Source: Sphingobium yanoikuyae (GTDB lineage Bacteria; Pseudomonadota; Alphaproteobacteria; Sphingomonadales; Sphingomonadaceae). From it: a stretch of DNA of 64,000 bases. Numbering within the stretch: the stretch's first letter is position 1; every line of letters starts with the position of its first letter. Of this stretch, positions 35,662-44,298 are shown piece after piece. Where the stretch lies: NCBI RefSeq assembly GCF_013001025.1, contig NZ_CP053021.1, forward strand, positions 3,128,001 through 3,192,000. The letters run 5' to 3'. The notes under the pieces were generated by a model. The model was given only the letters and a program-made list of their open reading frames with translations. It was not told where the DNA came from and did not search any database. A program made the translations under genes and the position numbers.

Positions 35662-36819
35662 ATGACCGACCAGAATGACGCGCAGCAGGATCTGATCCAG
35701 CGCGGCTATTCGCGCCGCGACGCCGCCCGCATATTGGGCGTGCTGGGCGCGGGCGTGGCGGTCGCCACCGCCGGCACCCCGGTCTGGGCGCAGCGCAATG
35801 ACGGCCCCGAAGAAGGCAATTTCCCCAAGGTGCGGATCGGCTCCAACGAATGCTGGACCGGCCCCTTCCCCGTCGCCCAGGCCGCCGCGGCGAAGATCGT
35901 CTCACACGCCAATTTCTATCACCCCGGCACCGAAGTCACCGACTTCAAGAAGACGCTCGCGACCATCGAGGGCGTGCCGGTCGACCATGTCCTGCCCTGG
36001 CCAGGGTCCAGCGACCCGCTCTCGCGCATCGTCGTCGCCTTCTGCTCGCCGCAAAAGGGGCTGGTGACCGCCGATGTCAGCTATGAACAGCCCTGGGGCA
36101 CGGCGGAATGGGCCGGCGCCAAGGTGACGAAGGTGCCGCTGACGCCCGATTATCGCCACGACGTGAAGGCGATGCTGGCTGCCAATCCGGACGCCGGCCT
36201 CTATTATATCTGCTCGCCCAACAACCCTACCGGCACGCTGACGCCGGTGGCCGACATCGAATGGCTGGTCGCCAACAAGCCGGCCGGATCGATCGTCCTG
36301 GTGGACGAGGCCTATCTCCATTTCTCGCACGGCCAGTCGGCCGCGCCGCTGGTTGCGCAGGGCAAGGACGTGATCGTGCTGCGCACCTTCTCCAAGCTGT
36401 TCGGCATGGCCGGCATGCGGCTGGGCGCCACCATCGCGCGGCCGGACCTGCATGCCAGGATGATGCGCTATGACGGCAAGCGCATGTCGACCAACCTGCC
36501 CCTGCCTTCGGTCGTGTGCGGCACCGTGGCGCTGACGCAGAAGGCGCTGATCGAGCAGCGCCGGGCCGAGATGATCGCGGCGCGCGACTTCACCTTCGCC
36601 CATCTCACCAAGCGCGGGGTCAAGTTCATTCCGTCCGACGCCAACATGTTCATGGTCGACTGGGGCAAGCCGGCGGCCGGCGTGCAGGCCCAGTTCCTGG
36701 CGGCGGGTGTCGGCATCGGCCGCAACTGGGCGCCCTGGCCCACCATGTCGCGCGTCACCGTCGGCTCCATGGCCGACATGCAGGCCTTCTGCGCTGCGCT
36801 CGACAAGATCATGGTCTGA
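35662..36819 (+). CDS. Tat-exported HisC-like PLP-dependent aminotransferase
   Basis: 385 residues from ATG 35662 (AGGGGA upstream). N terminus: twin-arginine motif YSRRDAARIL (R18, R19), hydrophobic core GVLGAGVAVATAG and a VWA/Q cleavage site near 43, so a Tat signal peptide. The rest is a fold-type I aminotransferase like histidinol-phosphate aminotransferase: YICSPNNPTG, DEAYLHFS and the PLP-lysine motif RTFSKLFGMAGMRLG. Cofactor is inserted before Tat export, consistent with a folded periplasmic enzyme. The real histidine-pathway hisC is presumably elsewhere. Substrate unknown. Confidence 0.88.
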   Translation: MTDQNDAQQDLIQRGYSRRDAARILGVLGAGVAVATAGTPVWAQRNDGPEEGNFPKVRIGSNECWTGPFPVAQAAAAKIVSHANFYHPGTEVTDFKKTLATIEGVPVDHVLPWPGSSDPLSRIVVAFCSPQKGLVTADVSYEQPWGTAEWAGAKVTKVPLTPDYRHDVKAMLAANPDAGLYYICSPNNPTGTLTPVADIEWLVANKPAGSIVLVDEAYLHFSHGQSAAPLVAQGKDVIVLRTFSKLFGMAGMRLGATIARPDLHARMMRYDGKRMSTNLPLPSVVCGTVALTQKALIEQRRAEMIAARDFTFAHLTKRGVKFIPSDANMFMVDWGKPAAGVQAQFLAAGVGIGRNWAPWPTMSRVTVGSMADMQAFCAALDKIMV

Positions 36820-36820
36820 A

Positions 36821-36854
36821 AAAGGACCGGCTTCGCTGTGGAAGCCGGCCCTTT
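36821..36854. terminator. Bidirectional terminator
   Basis: AAAGG-CCGGCTTC pairs with GAAGCCGG-CCTTT over a 6-nt loop; one unpaired base in each arm. On the minus strand it ends in TTTTT. It lies between the convergent aminotransferase and small membrane protein genes. Confidence 0.75.
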
Positions 36855-36857
36855 GGA

Positions 36858-37103
36858 TCAATTGCCCTTCACGCTGTCGGCGGCATCCTTGGCGGCGTCG
36901 CCGACATCGCTTGCGGCCTGACCGACCTGGCTCGCCGCGCTCGACACGGCATCATCCTTGCGGGTCTGGCTGCTGATCAGGAAGAAGGCGGCAACCGCCA
37001 CCACCACGACCAGCAACAGGATCGCGATGGTCGTGCCACCGCCGCCGCTGCGCTTTTCGATGATGGTCGTCGTGGGCGCCGGGCGTTCCTGATAATCTGC
37101 CAT
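36858..37103 (-). CDS. Small single-pass membrane protein
   Basis: 81 residues from ATG 37103, which has AGGAGAG seven bases before it. A short charged N terminus (ADYQERPAPTTTIIEKRSGGGG) precedes one strong transmembrane helix (TIAILLLVVVVAVAAFFLI) and a ~35-residue Ala/Ser/Asp-rich amphipathic tail with SSAASQVGQAASDVGDAAKDA repeats. The tail looks like a coiled or LEA-like helix. No family recognised; homologues of this layout are common in sphingomonads. Confidence 0.7.
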   Translation of the reverse strand: MADYQERPAPTTTIIEKRSGGGGTTIAILLLVVVVAVAAFFLISSQTRKDDAVSSAASQVGQAASDVGDAAKDAADSVKGN

Positions 37104-37184
37104 ATAGTCTCTCCTCTTTGTCACCCCATGGGGGCAACAATGCCGGAGAGCGGGCAAAGGTTTCAGCCGCCCCGCTGGCCCGCC

Positions 37185-37688
37185 TTACTCGCCGGTCGGG
37201 ACGAAAGCGCCCTTGGCGCGGTCCTTGACCACCTTGTCGGCGCGGAACACCGATCCGCTCATGGTGATGTAGACGCCCGGTTCGGCGACCTGCGCGGTGG
37301 CAAAGGCCATGCCAAGGTTGAAGCTCGCGTCGCTCTCACCAAAGCGCGCCGGCGCCAGCGCGCCGACCAGCACCACGGTCTTGCCGGGAATGTCCTGCAA
37401 CAGCTTGGCCGTCTCGGTCATGGTGTCGGTGCCATGAGTGATGACGATATGCTTCTCGCGCGCGGCGGCAACGCGGGCGGCGATCAGCGCACGATCCGTG
37501 TCGTCCAGTTCCAGGCTGTCCTTGCGGGTGATTTCCTCGATGCGGAAGGGCCGCTTGACCCGTGCCACCTGCAACAGCTTGGCCATCACCGTCTCGCCGA
37601 CCTGATAGTCGGACAGGGCGTCGAAATAGACCTTGTCGATCGTGCCACCGGTGGTGAGCAGCAGGATGGGGGTTTCGGGGGACAGCAT
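37185..37688 (-). CDS. Asparaginase N-terminal-domain protein (single domain)
   Basis: 167 residues, half the ~330 of type I/II asparaginases. Both catalytic threonine motifs of the N-terminal domain are present: LLTTGGTIDKVYF and VITHGTDTMTETAKLL. The C-terminal domain, which helps close the active site in the dimer, is absent. A normal stop and start and no frame remnants downstream argue that it is a real short family, not a broken gene. Hydrolytic activity is uncertain. It is followed by the small membrane protein gene; proC lies upstream in the same orientation. Confidence 0.82.
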   Translation of the reverse strand: MLSPETPILLLTTGGTIDKVYFDALSDYQVGETVMAKLLQVARVKRPFRIEEITRKDSLELDDTDRALIAARVAAAREKHIVITHGTDTMTETAKLLQDIPGKTVVLVGALAPARFGESDASFNLGMAFATAQVAEPGVYITMSGSVFRADKVVKDRAKGAFVPTGE

Positions 37689-37750
37689 GAACGGACTCCG
37701 TATATCGATCGCGCCCCCTTAACGGATAATGGCGCGGACCGGAACCGTCC

Positions 37751-38566
37751 CTATTCGCCCCGCGCCATCGCCGCACCCCGGTCGCGCGCGGCGACCAGCG
37801 TGTCGGTCAGAAGGTCGAGCAGGCGATTGTCGGCGTCCAGCACATTGAGGCCCTGGCGCGTCATGCCGCCGGGGCTGGCGACCTGATCCGCCAGGGTCGC
37901 CGGGCTGACGCTGGCGCGCGCGGCCATGTTCGCCGATCCCTGCACCGTGGCCAGCGCCATGCGTGCGGCCTGATCGGCGGGAATGCCCAGCGCCTCGCCG
38001 GCGCGCGACAGCGCATCGATGAAGCGGAACAGGAAGGCCGGGCCGCAGCCCGACAGGGCCGTCACCTGATTGAACAGGGCTTCGCCCCCCATCCATTCGG
38101 CCAGACCCAGCGGCGCGATCAGCGCGGCGATGTCGGCCTTGGCTACCGCATCCGTCGCCGCATCGGTGCAGAGCGCCACCACGCCTTCGCCCAGCCCGAC
38201 CGGCAGATTGGGCATGGCGCAGACGACATCGCGCGGCGCCGGGAAATGGCGACGCAGATCGGCAATCGGCGTGCCGGCCAGGATCGACACCAGCCGCGTT
38301 TCCGCCGTCAGCAGCGGCGCAAGCCCCGCCGCCACGTCGGCAATCTGATAGGGCTTCATGCCCAGCAGCACGGTGGTGCCGGCCGGCAGCGCGTCGGGAT
38401 AGGCGGTAACGACGGTCACGCCCTGCGCCACCGGCTTGCCGCTCGGCCGCAGCACGGTGACGCGGGCGGGATCGAGGCCGCAGGCCAGCCAGCGGGTCAG
38501 GATCTGCCCGGCCATGTTGCCGCAGCCGACAAGGAAAAGATGTTCGGGCCAGCAGGCAATGGTCAT
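37751..38566 (-). CDS. proC: Pyrroline-5-carboxylate reductase
   Basis: 271 residues from ATG 38566. N-terminal NADP-binding GCGNMAGQIL, then MPNLPVGLGEGVV and the C-terminal dimer/active-site signature ALSGCGPAFLFRFIDAL with VASPGGMTRQGL. It makes proline from pyrroline-5-carboxylate. The start is only 2 bp after the YbjN gene stop. Chosen start fits the normal family N terminus; the longer frame upstream belongs to the YbjN gene region. Confidence 0.95.
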   Translation of the reverse strand: MTIACWPEHLFLVGCGNMAGQILTRWLACGLDPARVTVLRPSGKPVAQGVTVVTAYPDALPAGTTVLLGMKPYQIADVAAGLAPLLTAETRLVSILAGTPIADLRRHFPAPRDVVCAMPNLPVGLGEGVVALCTDAATDAVAKADIAALIAPLGLAEWMGGEALFNQVTALSGCGPAFLFRFIDALSRAGEALGIPADQAARMALATVQGSANMAARASVSPATLADQVASPGGMTRQGLNVLDADNRLLDLLTDTLVAARDRGAAMARGE

Positions 38567-38568
38567 GG

Positions 38569-39075
38569 TCAGGCTTCGCCGCGGGTTTCGATCAGGCTCG
38601 CGCTGATCGCCTCGCTCGGGCTCTTGCCGCCCCACAGGACGAACTGGAACACCGGATAGAAACGCTCGCACTCGTCGATCGCAGTCTCGATCAGCACCTG
38701 CGCCTGGTCCAGCGTCAGCGTGCCACCCTGCCCCAGCAAGGCGCCATGGCGGAACAGGATGATGCCGCTCGACGACCACAGTTCGAAATGGCCGAGCCAG
38801 AGCTGTTCGTTGATCAGGCCCAGCGTCTCGTAGATGACGGCGCGCTTGTCGTCATTGACGCGGATGTCGGGCAGCGCGAGAAGCTGCAGCACCTGATCCT
38901 CATCGCGCCAGATGCCGCGCAGCTCATATTGCGCCCACGACCCTTGGGTGCTCGCGACGATCTCGTCCTCGCCGACCTGCTCATAGCTCCAGCCATGCGC
39001 CTCGTAAAAGGCCGCCAGCATGTCGATCGGCGCGGCCTCATGGCCGCCATTCTCAAATTCGTCGCTATCCATCAT
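38569..39075 (-). CDS. YbjN domain protein
   Basis: 168 residues. YbjN-like segment LAAFYEAHGWSYEQVGEDEI, then a type III secretion chaperone-like alpha/beta fold and ILFRHGALLG. YbjN proteins are putative regulators or chaperones of unknown mechanism. First gene of a YbjN-proC pair. Two tandem ATG codons begin the gene (39075 and 39072). Confidence 0.88.
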   Translation of the reverse strand: MMDSDEFENGGHEAAPIDMLAAFYEAHGWSYEQVGEDEIVASTQGSWAQYELRGIWRDEDQVLQLLALPDIRVNDDKRAVIYETLGLINEQLWLGHFELWSSSGIILFRHGALLGQGGTLTLDQAQVLIETAIDECERFYPVFQFVLWGGKSPSEAISASLIETRGEA

Positions 39076-39117
39076 CGGCGCGCCTTTATCACCGCAAGCG
39101 GCGAAAGGACAGGGCGC

Positions 39118-39429
39118 TTACTCGGCGCCCGCATCCTTATCCACAGCTTTCGTCTTGGCGGCGCGCACGGTCTTGGTGACCGGCTCGGGCGCCTTGCCTT
39201 CCAGCGCGTCGAGGCGGGCCTTGAGCAGTTCGACTTCCTCGCGCGCGGCGGCCGCCATCGCCTTGACCGCGTCAAATTCCTCGCGGCTGACGAAGTCGAC
39301 GCCGCCGATCCATTCCTTGGCGCGTTCGCGCGCATTGGATTCGAACTCGCGGGTCATGCCCGCGACCGTGCCGGCAGCGCCGTTCACCAGCTTGGCCAGG
39401 TCGTCGAAAAAGCGGTTCTCGCTCTGCAT
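39118..39429 (-). CDS. ubiK: Ubiquinone biosynthesis accessory factor UbiK
   Basis: 103 residues of the UbiK/BMFP family. N-terminal NRFFDDLAKLVNGAAGTVAGM amphipathic helix, a coiled-coil (VSREEFDAVKAMAAAAREEVELLKARLDALE) and a Lys/Ala-rich tail. UbiK helps assemble the aerobic ubiquinone complex with UbiJ. Single gene between YbjN and tspO, all minus strand. Confidence 0.88.
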   Translation of the reverse strand: MQSENRFFDDLAKLVNGAAGTVAGMTREFESNARERAKEWIGGVDFVSREEFDAVKAMAAAAREEVELLKARLDALEGKAPEPVTKTVRAAKTKAVDKDAGAE

Positions 39430-39469
39430 GATCGTCTATCCTCGTATCAGGCGCGTGGATGCGCCGAAA

Positions 39470-40018
39470 TCATATCTGGGTCTGGAGTGCCGGCGCGACA
39501 AGCCTGTGCGCATCCGGGTTCAGGCGGCCGACCTCATAGTTGAGGTAGGAGGCAAAGACCAGCCAGACCAGATAGGGCAACATCAACGCACCGGCAAAAG
39601 GACGGATCCGCCAGAACAGGGCGGTGGTGAGCGCCACCAGCAGCGCCAGCACAAGGATCAGCCCCAGCGCCGCACCGACCTGATGCGCGCGAAAGAAGAG
39701 CGGCGACCAGGCAAGGTTGAGCGCCAGTTGCACCAGGAACAGCGCGACCGCCGCTCCCCGCCCCCTGGCCCCGCGCGCATGCAGCACGATCGCGAAGGCC
39801 AGCGCCATCAGTATATAGAGGATCGTCCAGGCGACGGCGAAGGCCCAACCCGGCGGCATCAGCGCCGGCAGGTTGAGCGAGGCGAACCAGCGATTGCCAA
39901 AACCGCTATTGGCAAGCCTGCCCGACAGGAAGCCGAGAAAGACGATCGCGGGCACCGTGACCAACGCCCAGCGCAGATAGGCAAGACGCAACTGACCCTG
40001 GGACGCGATCTCGTTCAT
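39470..40018 (-). CDS. tspO: TspO/MBR family tryptophan-rich sensory protein
   Basis: 182 residues from ATG 40018; the frame begins at a TTG at 40024. Five transmembrane helices; hallmark LPALMPPGWAFAVAWTILYILM, WSPLFF and PYLVWLVFASYLNYEV with the conserved W and NYE. TspO proteins bind porphyrins and modulate photosynthetic or stress gene expression. It follows the RND pump genes in the same orientation, 18 bp from the pump stop. Confidence 0.93.
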   Translation of the reverse strand: MNEIASQGQLRLAYLRWALVTVPAIVFLGFLSGRLANSGFGNRWFASLNLPALMPPGWAFAVAWTILYILMALAFAIVLHARGARGRGAAVALFLVQLALNLAWSPLFFRAHQVGAALGLILVLALLVALTTALFWRIRPFAGALMLPYLVWLVFASYLNYEVGRLNPDAHRLVAPALQTQI

Positions 40019-40036
40019 CGGCAACGCAGCTCCAAG

Positions 40037-43000
40037 CTATTCGGCGGGTTCGGGCGAATCCTTGAGCGCCGAATCCAGTTTGCGACCAACGGTTTGCGGA
40101 GAAACCGTGCGCTTGGCAACGCGCGAATAGAAAATGGGAATGAGGAACAGGGTGATGAGCGTCGCCAGGCTGACCCCGAACACGATCACCACGCCGATCG
40201 AATGGCGCGCCGCCGCACCGGCCCCGCCGCGCAGCACCAGTGGCACGGCGCCGATGACGGTCGCGATCGACGTCATCAGGATCGGGCGCAGACGCCGCTT
40301 GGCCGCCTCGCGGATCGCCTCGGCAATCTCCATCCCCTCGTCGCGCAACTGGTTGGCGAACTCGACGATCAGGATCCCGTTCTTGGCCGCCAGGCCGACC
40401 AGCATGACGATGCCGATCTGGCTGTAGAGGTTGATCGACCCGCCGGTGATCGCCAGGCCCAGCGCGCCGCCCGCCACCGCCAGCGGCACCGTCGCGATGA
40501 TGACGCCGGGATGGATGAAGCTTTCGAACTGGGCCGCGAGCAACAGATAGACGATCAGGATGGTGAGGCCGAAGACGATCCAGATCGACCCGCCAGTCTC
40601 ACGCAGCGACTGGCTTTCGCCACGATAGCCGATCGCCAGCACCTCGGGCGACTGGCGCGCCTGATCCTCCAGGAAGGCCAGCCCCTGCCCCAGCGACGTC
40701 CCCGGCGCCAGCGCGGCGGTCAGGGTGATGGCGCGCAGCTTGTTATAGCGGTTGAGCTGACGCGGGCCGGCCACTTCGCGCACGGTCACGACCGCCGACA
40801 GCGGCACCAGCACGCCACTGCGGCTGCGCACCTGGATACGTTCCAGATCAGCGAGCGTCTGGCGCCCGTCCCGCTCCGCCTGCACCAGCACGCGATATTC
40901 CTCGCCGCGGTCGACATAGGTGGTGACCCGGCGCGAACCGAGCAGGCTCTGCAGCGCCTGGCTGACATCGTTCACCGACACGCCCAGGTCGCCGGCGCGC
41001 TGCAGATCGGTTTCGATCCGCATCTGCGGCTTGGTTTCCTTATAATCGCTGTCGAGGTTGATGAGGCCCGGATAGCTCGCCGCCGCCAGCATGATGCGGT
41101 CGCGCGCCGCCACCAGCCCTTCATAGGTGGAGCCGGCCAGCACGATATTGACCGGCAGGCCGCGACCACGGCCCAGGCCCGATCGCGGCGCCGCATTGCC
41201 GCGCACGCCCGGCTGATCGGCGATCACCTTGTTGATGATGGTCGCGACTTCCGCCGTGGTGATGGTGCGGTCTTCCCACGGCCGCAGGAAGGCGATGACA
41301 TTGCCGTTATTGTAATCGTCGGTGGTGCCGAAGCCGCCGGGGGTGCGGATCACCAGATTCTGCAGCGTGCCATCCTTGCGCAGGAAGGCGAGATCATTCT
41401 CGATCTTCTGCATATAGGCCATCATCCGGTCGAAGCCGGTGCCTTCGGGCGCGTTGACATTGGCCTCGACCACGCCGGTATCCTCGGCCGGGGCCAGTTC
41501 GGCCGGCAGGCGGGTGAAGAGGAAGAAGGCGACGCCCAGGAAGATCGCGACGCCCAGCAGCGGCATCAGAGGTTTCTTCAAGGTCCAGTCGAGCCAGCGG
41601 CCATAGCCATGCTCGATCCGCTGGAAGCGATCATCGACCCAGCGCGCCAGCCGGCCACGCTCGGCATTCTTGAGCAGCTTGGAGCAGAGCATCGGCGCGA
41701 GGCTCAAGGAGATGAAGCCCGAAAAGCCGATCGCCGCGATCATTGCAATGGCGAGTTCACGGAACAACAGGCCGGTCTGGCCGGCCAGGAACATGACCGG
41801 CACGAACACGGCGCAGACGACCAGCGTGGTCGAGATAATGGCAAAGCCCACCTGCCGCGTGCCGAGATAGGCGGCGACCAGCGGATCTTCGCCCTGTTCG
41901 ACGCGGTGATAGACATTTTCCAGCACCACGATCGCGTCGTCGACCACCAGGCCGATGGCGAGGACGAAGGCGAGCAGGGTCAGCAGGTTGATCGACAGGC
42001 CGAGCAGCCACATCACCGCGCAGGTGGCGAGCAGGCAGATCGGCACCGTCACGGCCGGCACGATCGTCGCGCGCACCGATCCCAGGAACAGGAAGATGAC
42101 GAGGATGACGAGCAGCGCCGCTTCGATCAGCGTGTCATAGACATTGTCGATCGCGCGTTCGATGAACAGGGATTCGTCGGTACCGATCGCCACCTTCATG
42201 CCCTTGGGCAGGGTCGGCTCCAACTCCTTGATCAGCGCCTTGGCCTTCTGCGCCACTTCCAGCGTGTTGGCGCCCGACTGGCGGATGATGCCGATGCCGA
42301 TCGCCGTGCCCTGGTTGGAACGGAAGCTGCTATAGGGGTTTTCGGCCCCTTCCTCGATCCGGGCGACATCGCCCAGCTTCACCTGATAGCCATCCTCGCC
42401 CCGGCCCACGACCAGCTGCGCGAACTGGTCCGGCGTGGCGAAGGGCCGCTCGACGCGCAGCGTCTGGTTCTGGTCCTTCGATTCAAAACGGCCGGCGGGC
42501 AGCTCGACATTCTGGGTGCGCAGCGCTGCCTCGACATCGGCCGGTGTCAGGCCGAAGGCGGCCAGCTTTTCCGCGTTGAACCAGATACGGGTCGACGGAC
42601 GCGCCTCGCCGCCGATGGTGACGCGGGCGACGCCGTCGATCGCGGCGAAGCGGTCGGCAATGTTGCGGTCGAGATAGTCGCTGATCTGGATCGGCGACCA
42701 GCCGGGGCGCGAGAAGGCGAGGAACAGGATCGATCGCGCGTCGGAATCGACCTTGCGGATCTCGGGCGCCAGCGCGTCCTCGGGCAGATCCTGCGTCACC
42801 GACCCGACACGGTCGCGCACGTCATTGGCGGCGCTGTCGATGTCGCGCGAGGGATCGAACTCGATATTGATGTTGGACGTGCCGTCCTGCGAGGTCGAGG
42901 TGATGGTCTGGATGCCCTGCACGCCCGCGACCGCATCCTCGATCTGCTGGGTGATGCGGGTTTCCACCACCGACGCGGCGGCGCCGGTATAGGTCGTCTC

Positions 43001-43141
43001 GACCGAGACGATCGGCGGATCGGTATCGGGATATTCGCGGACCGACAGGCTGAAATAGCCGACCAGGCCAACGATGCACATCAGCACCGCGACCACCGCC
43101 GCAAAGACCGGCCGGCGGACCGAGAGATCGGACAGCTGCAT
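40037..43141 (-). CDS. RND efflux transporter permease (AcrB/MdtC family)
   Basis: 1034 residues, full length for hydrophobe/amphiphile efflux RND pumps. Start ATG 43141; N terminus is LSDLSVRRPVFAAVVAVLMC. Twelve transmembrane segments in two halves; the proton-relay aspartates are in AIGLVVDDAIVVLENVYH (TM4). The porter domain signature GEARPSTRIWFN is seen. The start overlaps the end of the adaptor gene by a few bases, so it forms an adaptor-pump operon. No outer membrane channel gene is adjacent; it probably shares a TolC. Confidence 0.95.
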   Translation of the reverse strand: MQLSDLSVRRPVFAAVVAVLMCIVGLVGYFSLSVREYPDTDPPIVSVETTYTGAAASVVETRITQQIEDAVAGVQGIQTITSTSQDGTSNINIEFDPSRDIDSAANDVRDRVGSVTQDLPEDALAPEIRKVDSDARSILFLAFSRPGWSPIQISDYLDRNIADRFAAIDGVARVTIGGEARPSTRIWFNAEKLAAFGLTPADVEAALRTQNVELPAGRFESKDQNQTLRVERPFATPDQFAQLVVGRGEDGYQVKLGDVARIEEGAENPYSSFRSNQGTAIGIGIIRQSGANTLEVAQKAKALIKELEPTLPKGMKVAIGTDESLFIERAIDNVYDTLIEAALLVILVIFLFLGSVRATIVPAVTVPICLLATCAVMWLLGLSINLLTLLAFVLAIGLVVDDAIVVLENVYHRVEQGEDPLVAAYLGTRQVGFAIISTTLVVCAVFVPVMFLAGQTGLLFRELAIAMIAAIGFSGFISLSLAPMLCSKLLKNAERGRLARWVDDRFQRIEHGYGRWLDWTLKKPLMPLLGVAIFLGVAFFLFTRLPAELAPAEDTGVVEANVNAPEGTGFDRMMAYMQKIENDLAFLRKDGTLQNLVIRTPGGFGTTDDYNNGNVIAFLRPWEDRTITTAEVATIINKVIADQPGVRGNAAPRSGLGRGRGLPVNIVLAGSTYEGLVAARDRIMLAAASYPGLINLDSDYKETKPQMRIETDLQRAGDLGVSVNDVSQALQSLLGSRRVTTYVDRGEEYRVLVQAERDGRQTLADLERIQVRSRSGVLVPLSAVVTVREVAGPRQLNRYNKLRAITLTAALAPGTSLGQGLAFLEDQARQSPEVLAIGYRGESQSLRETGGSIWIVFGLTILIVYLLLAAQFESFIHPGVIIATVPLAVAGGALGLAITGGSINLYSQIGIVMLVGLAAKNGILIVEFANQLRDEGMEIAEAIREAAKRRLRPILMTSIATVIGAVPLVLRGGAGAAARHSIGVVIVFGVSLATLITLFLIPIFYSRVAKRTVSPQTVGRKLDSALKDSPEPAE

Positions 43142-43145
43142 CGGC

Positions 43146-44210
43146 TTAGCCGGCGGCCTTGGCGGCCTTGCCGCCCTTGTCGTCATCACCCTTCTTGTCG
43201 CCGGCCAGGCGCACCGGCGCGCCATCGGTCAGCTTCACCACGCCCTCGGTCACGATCTGCTGGCCGGCCTTCACGCCGCCCAAAATCTCGACCAGGCCGT
43301 TCTGGCGGATGCCGGTTTCGACCTTGGTCCGCTTGGCGGTGCGACCGTCCAGCACGAAGACGAAACGCTCGTCGCCATCGCCGATCACGGCCAGTTCGGG
43401 CACGCCCAGCGACTGGCGCTCGCGCGAGAAGACGCTGACCGTCAGCAGCATGCCGGGCTTCAGCGCCTTGTCGGGATTGGGCATGATCGCGCGGACCCGC
43501 ACGGCGCGCGTGGCGGGATCAATCACCGGGTCGATCGTTGCGATCGTGCCATTGAACGGCCGGTCGGGCCAGGCGGCGGACAGTGCCTTGATCGGCATGC
43601 CCTCGCGGATCATCGACAGCCGCGTCTCGGGCACGGTGAAGTCCAGCTTGATCCGCGAAATGTCGCTCACCGTGGCGATCGCGGTGCCGGCGGTGATGAC
43701 CGCGCCGGGCGAGACCGTGCGCAGCGAGACCCAACCGCTGAACGGCGCACGAATGGTGCGGTCGCCGATGCCGGCACGGGCGAGGTCGGCATTGGCGCGA
43801 GCGCTGCTGGCGAGCGCGATCTGCTGCTCGACCGTGGCGCCGGTGGCAAAGCCGCGCGACTTGAGCGCCTGGATGCGCTTCAACTGCTGATCGGCCTGCA
43901 GCGCGGTCGCCTCGGCGGCGGCCAGCTCGGCCTTTTCCTGGCCCACGGCCATGCGGGCGATCACCTGCCCCTTGGACACGAAACCGCCATCGGTGAAGTT
44001 CAGCACGTCGATCCGCTCGGTCACCGGCGCGGACAATATCACCTGCTCATTGGCGAGCGCGGTGCCGACCGCCTCGACATTGTCGGTGAAGCGGGTGGGC
44101 GCAATCGCCACCGCCTCCACCAGCGCCGGCGGGCGAGCTTTCTTTTCCTTCTCCCCGCCGCAACCGGCAAGACAAAGGGCAACGAGAATGACAGGCAGGG
44201 TCGAGCGCAT
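43146..44210 (-). CDS. RND periplasmic adaptor (membrane fusion) lipoprotein
   Basis: 354 residues. Lipoprotein signal MRSTLPVILVALCLAGC with lipobox LAGC. Barrel-sandwich hybrid (lipoyl-like) around FVSKGQVIARMAV and IRAPFSGWVSLRTVSPGAVI, a coiled-coil hairpin between, then beta-barrel and membrane-proximal domains (IDPVIDPATRAVRVRA). It bridges the pump to an outer membrane channel. C terminus is Lys/Gly-rich. Translationally linked to the permease. Confidence 0.94.
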   Translation of the reverse strand: MRSTLPVILVALCLAGCGGEKEKKARPPALVEAVAIAPTRFTDNVEAVGTALANEQVILSAPVTERIDVLNFTDGGFVSKGQVIARMAVGQEKAELAAAEATALQADQQLKRIQALKSRGFATGATVEQQIALASSARANADLARAGIGDRTIRAPFSGWVSLRTVSPGAVITAGTAIATVSDISRIKLDFTVPETRLSMIREGMPIKALSAAWPDRPFNGTIATIDPVIDPATRAVRVRAIMPNPDKALKPGMLLTVSVFSRERQSLGVPELAVIGDGDERFVFVLDGRTAKRTKVETGIRQNGLVEILGGVKAGQQIVTEGVVKLTDGAPVRLAGDKKGDDDKGGKAAKAAG

Positions 44211-44298
44211 GACGAGGGGCTAACGGGCCTTTGTGACGGACACAACCGCATGGAATGTGTCAAAATGTATCGCAGGGCGGGTAACGAAGCTGGCGCGA

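Noticed and set aside
37185..37688. Asparaginase as a pseudogene
   Set aside because: Start, stop and both active-site motifs are intact and no second-domain remnant follows, so a short functional family is more likely.
39020..43438. A 1472-codon open frame on the plus strand
   Set aside because: It runs antisense to tspO, ubiK and the RND permease. Its product is rich in Arg/His/Gln/Asp without domains, a typical shadow of high-GC genes.
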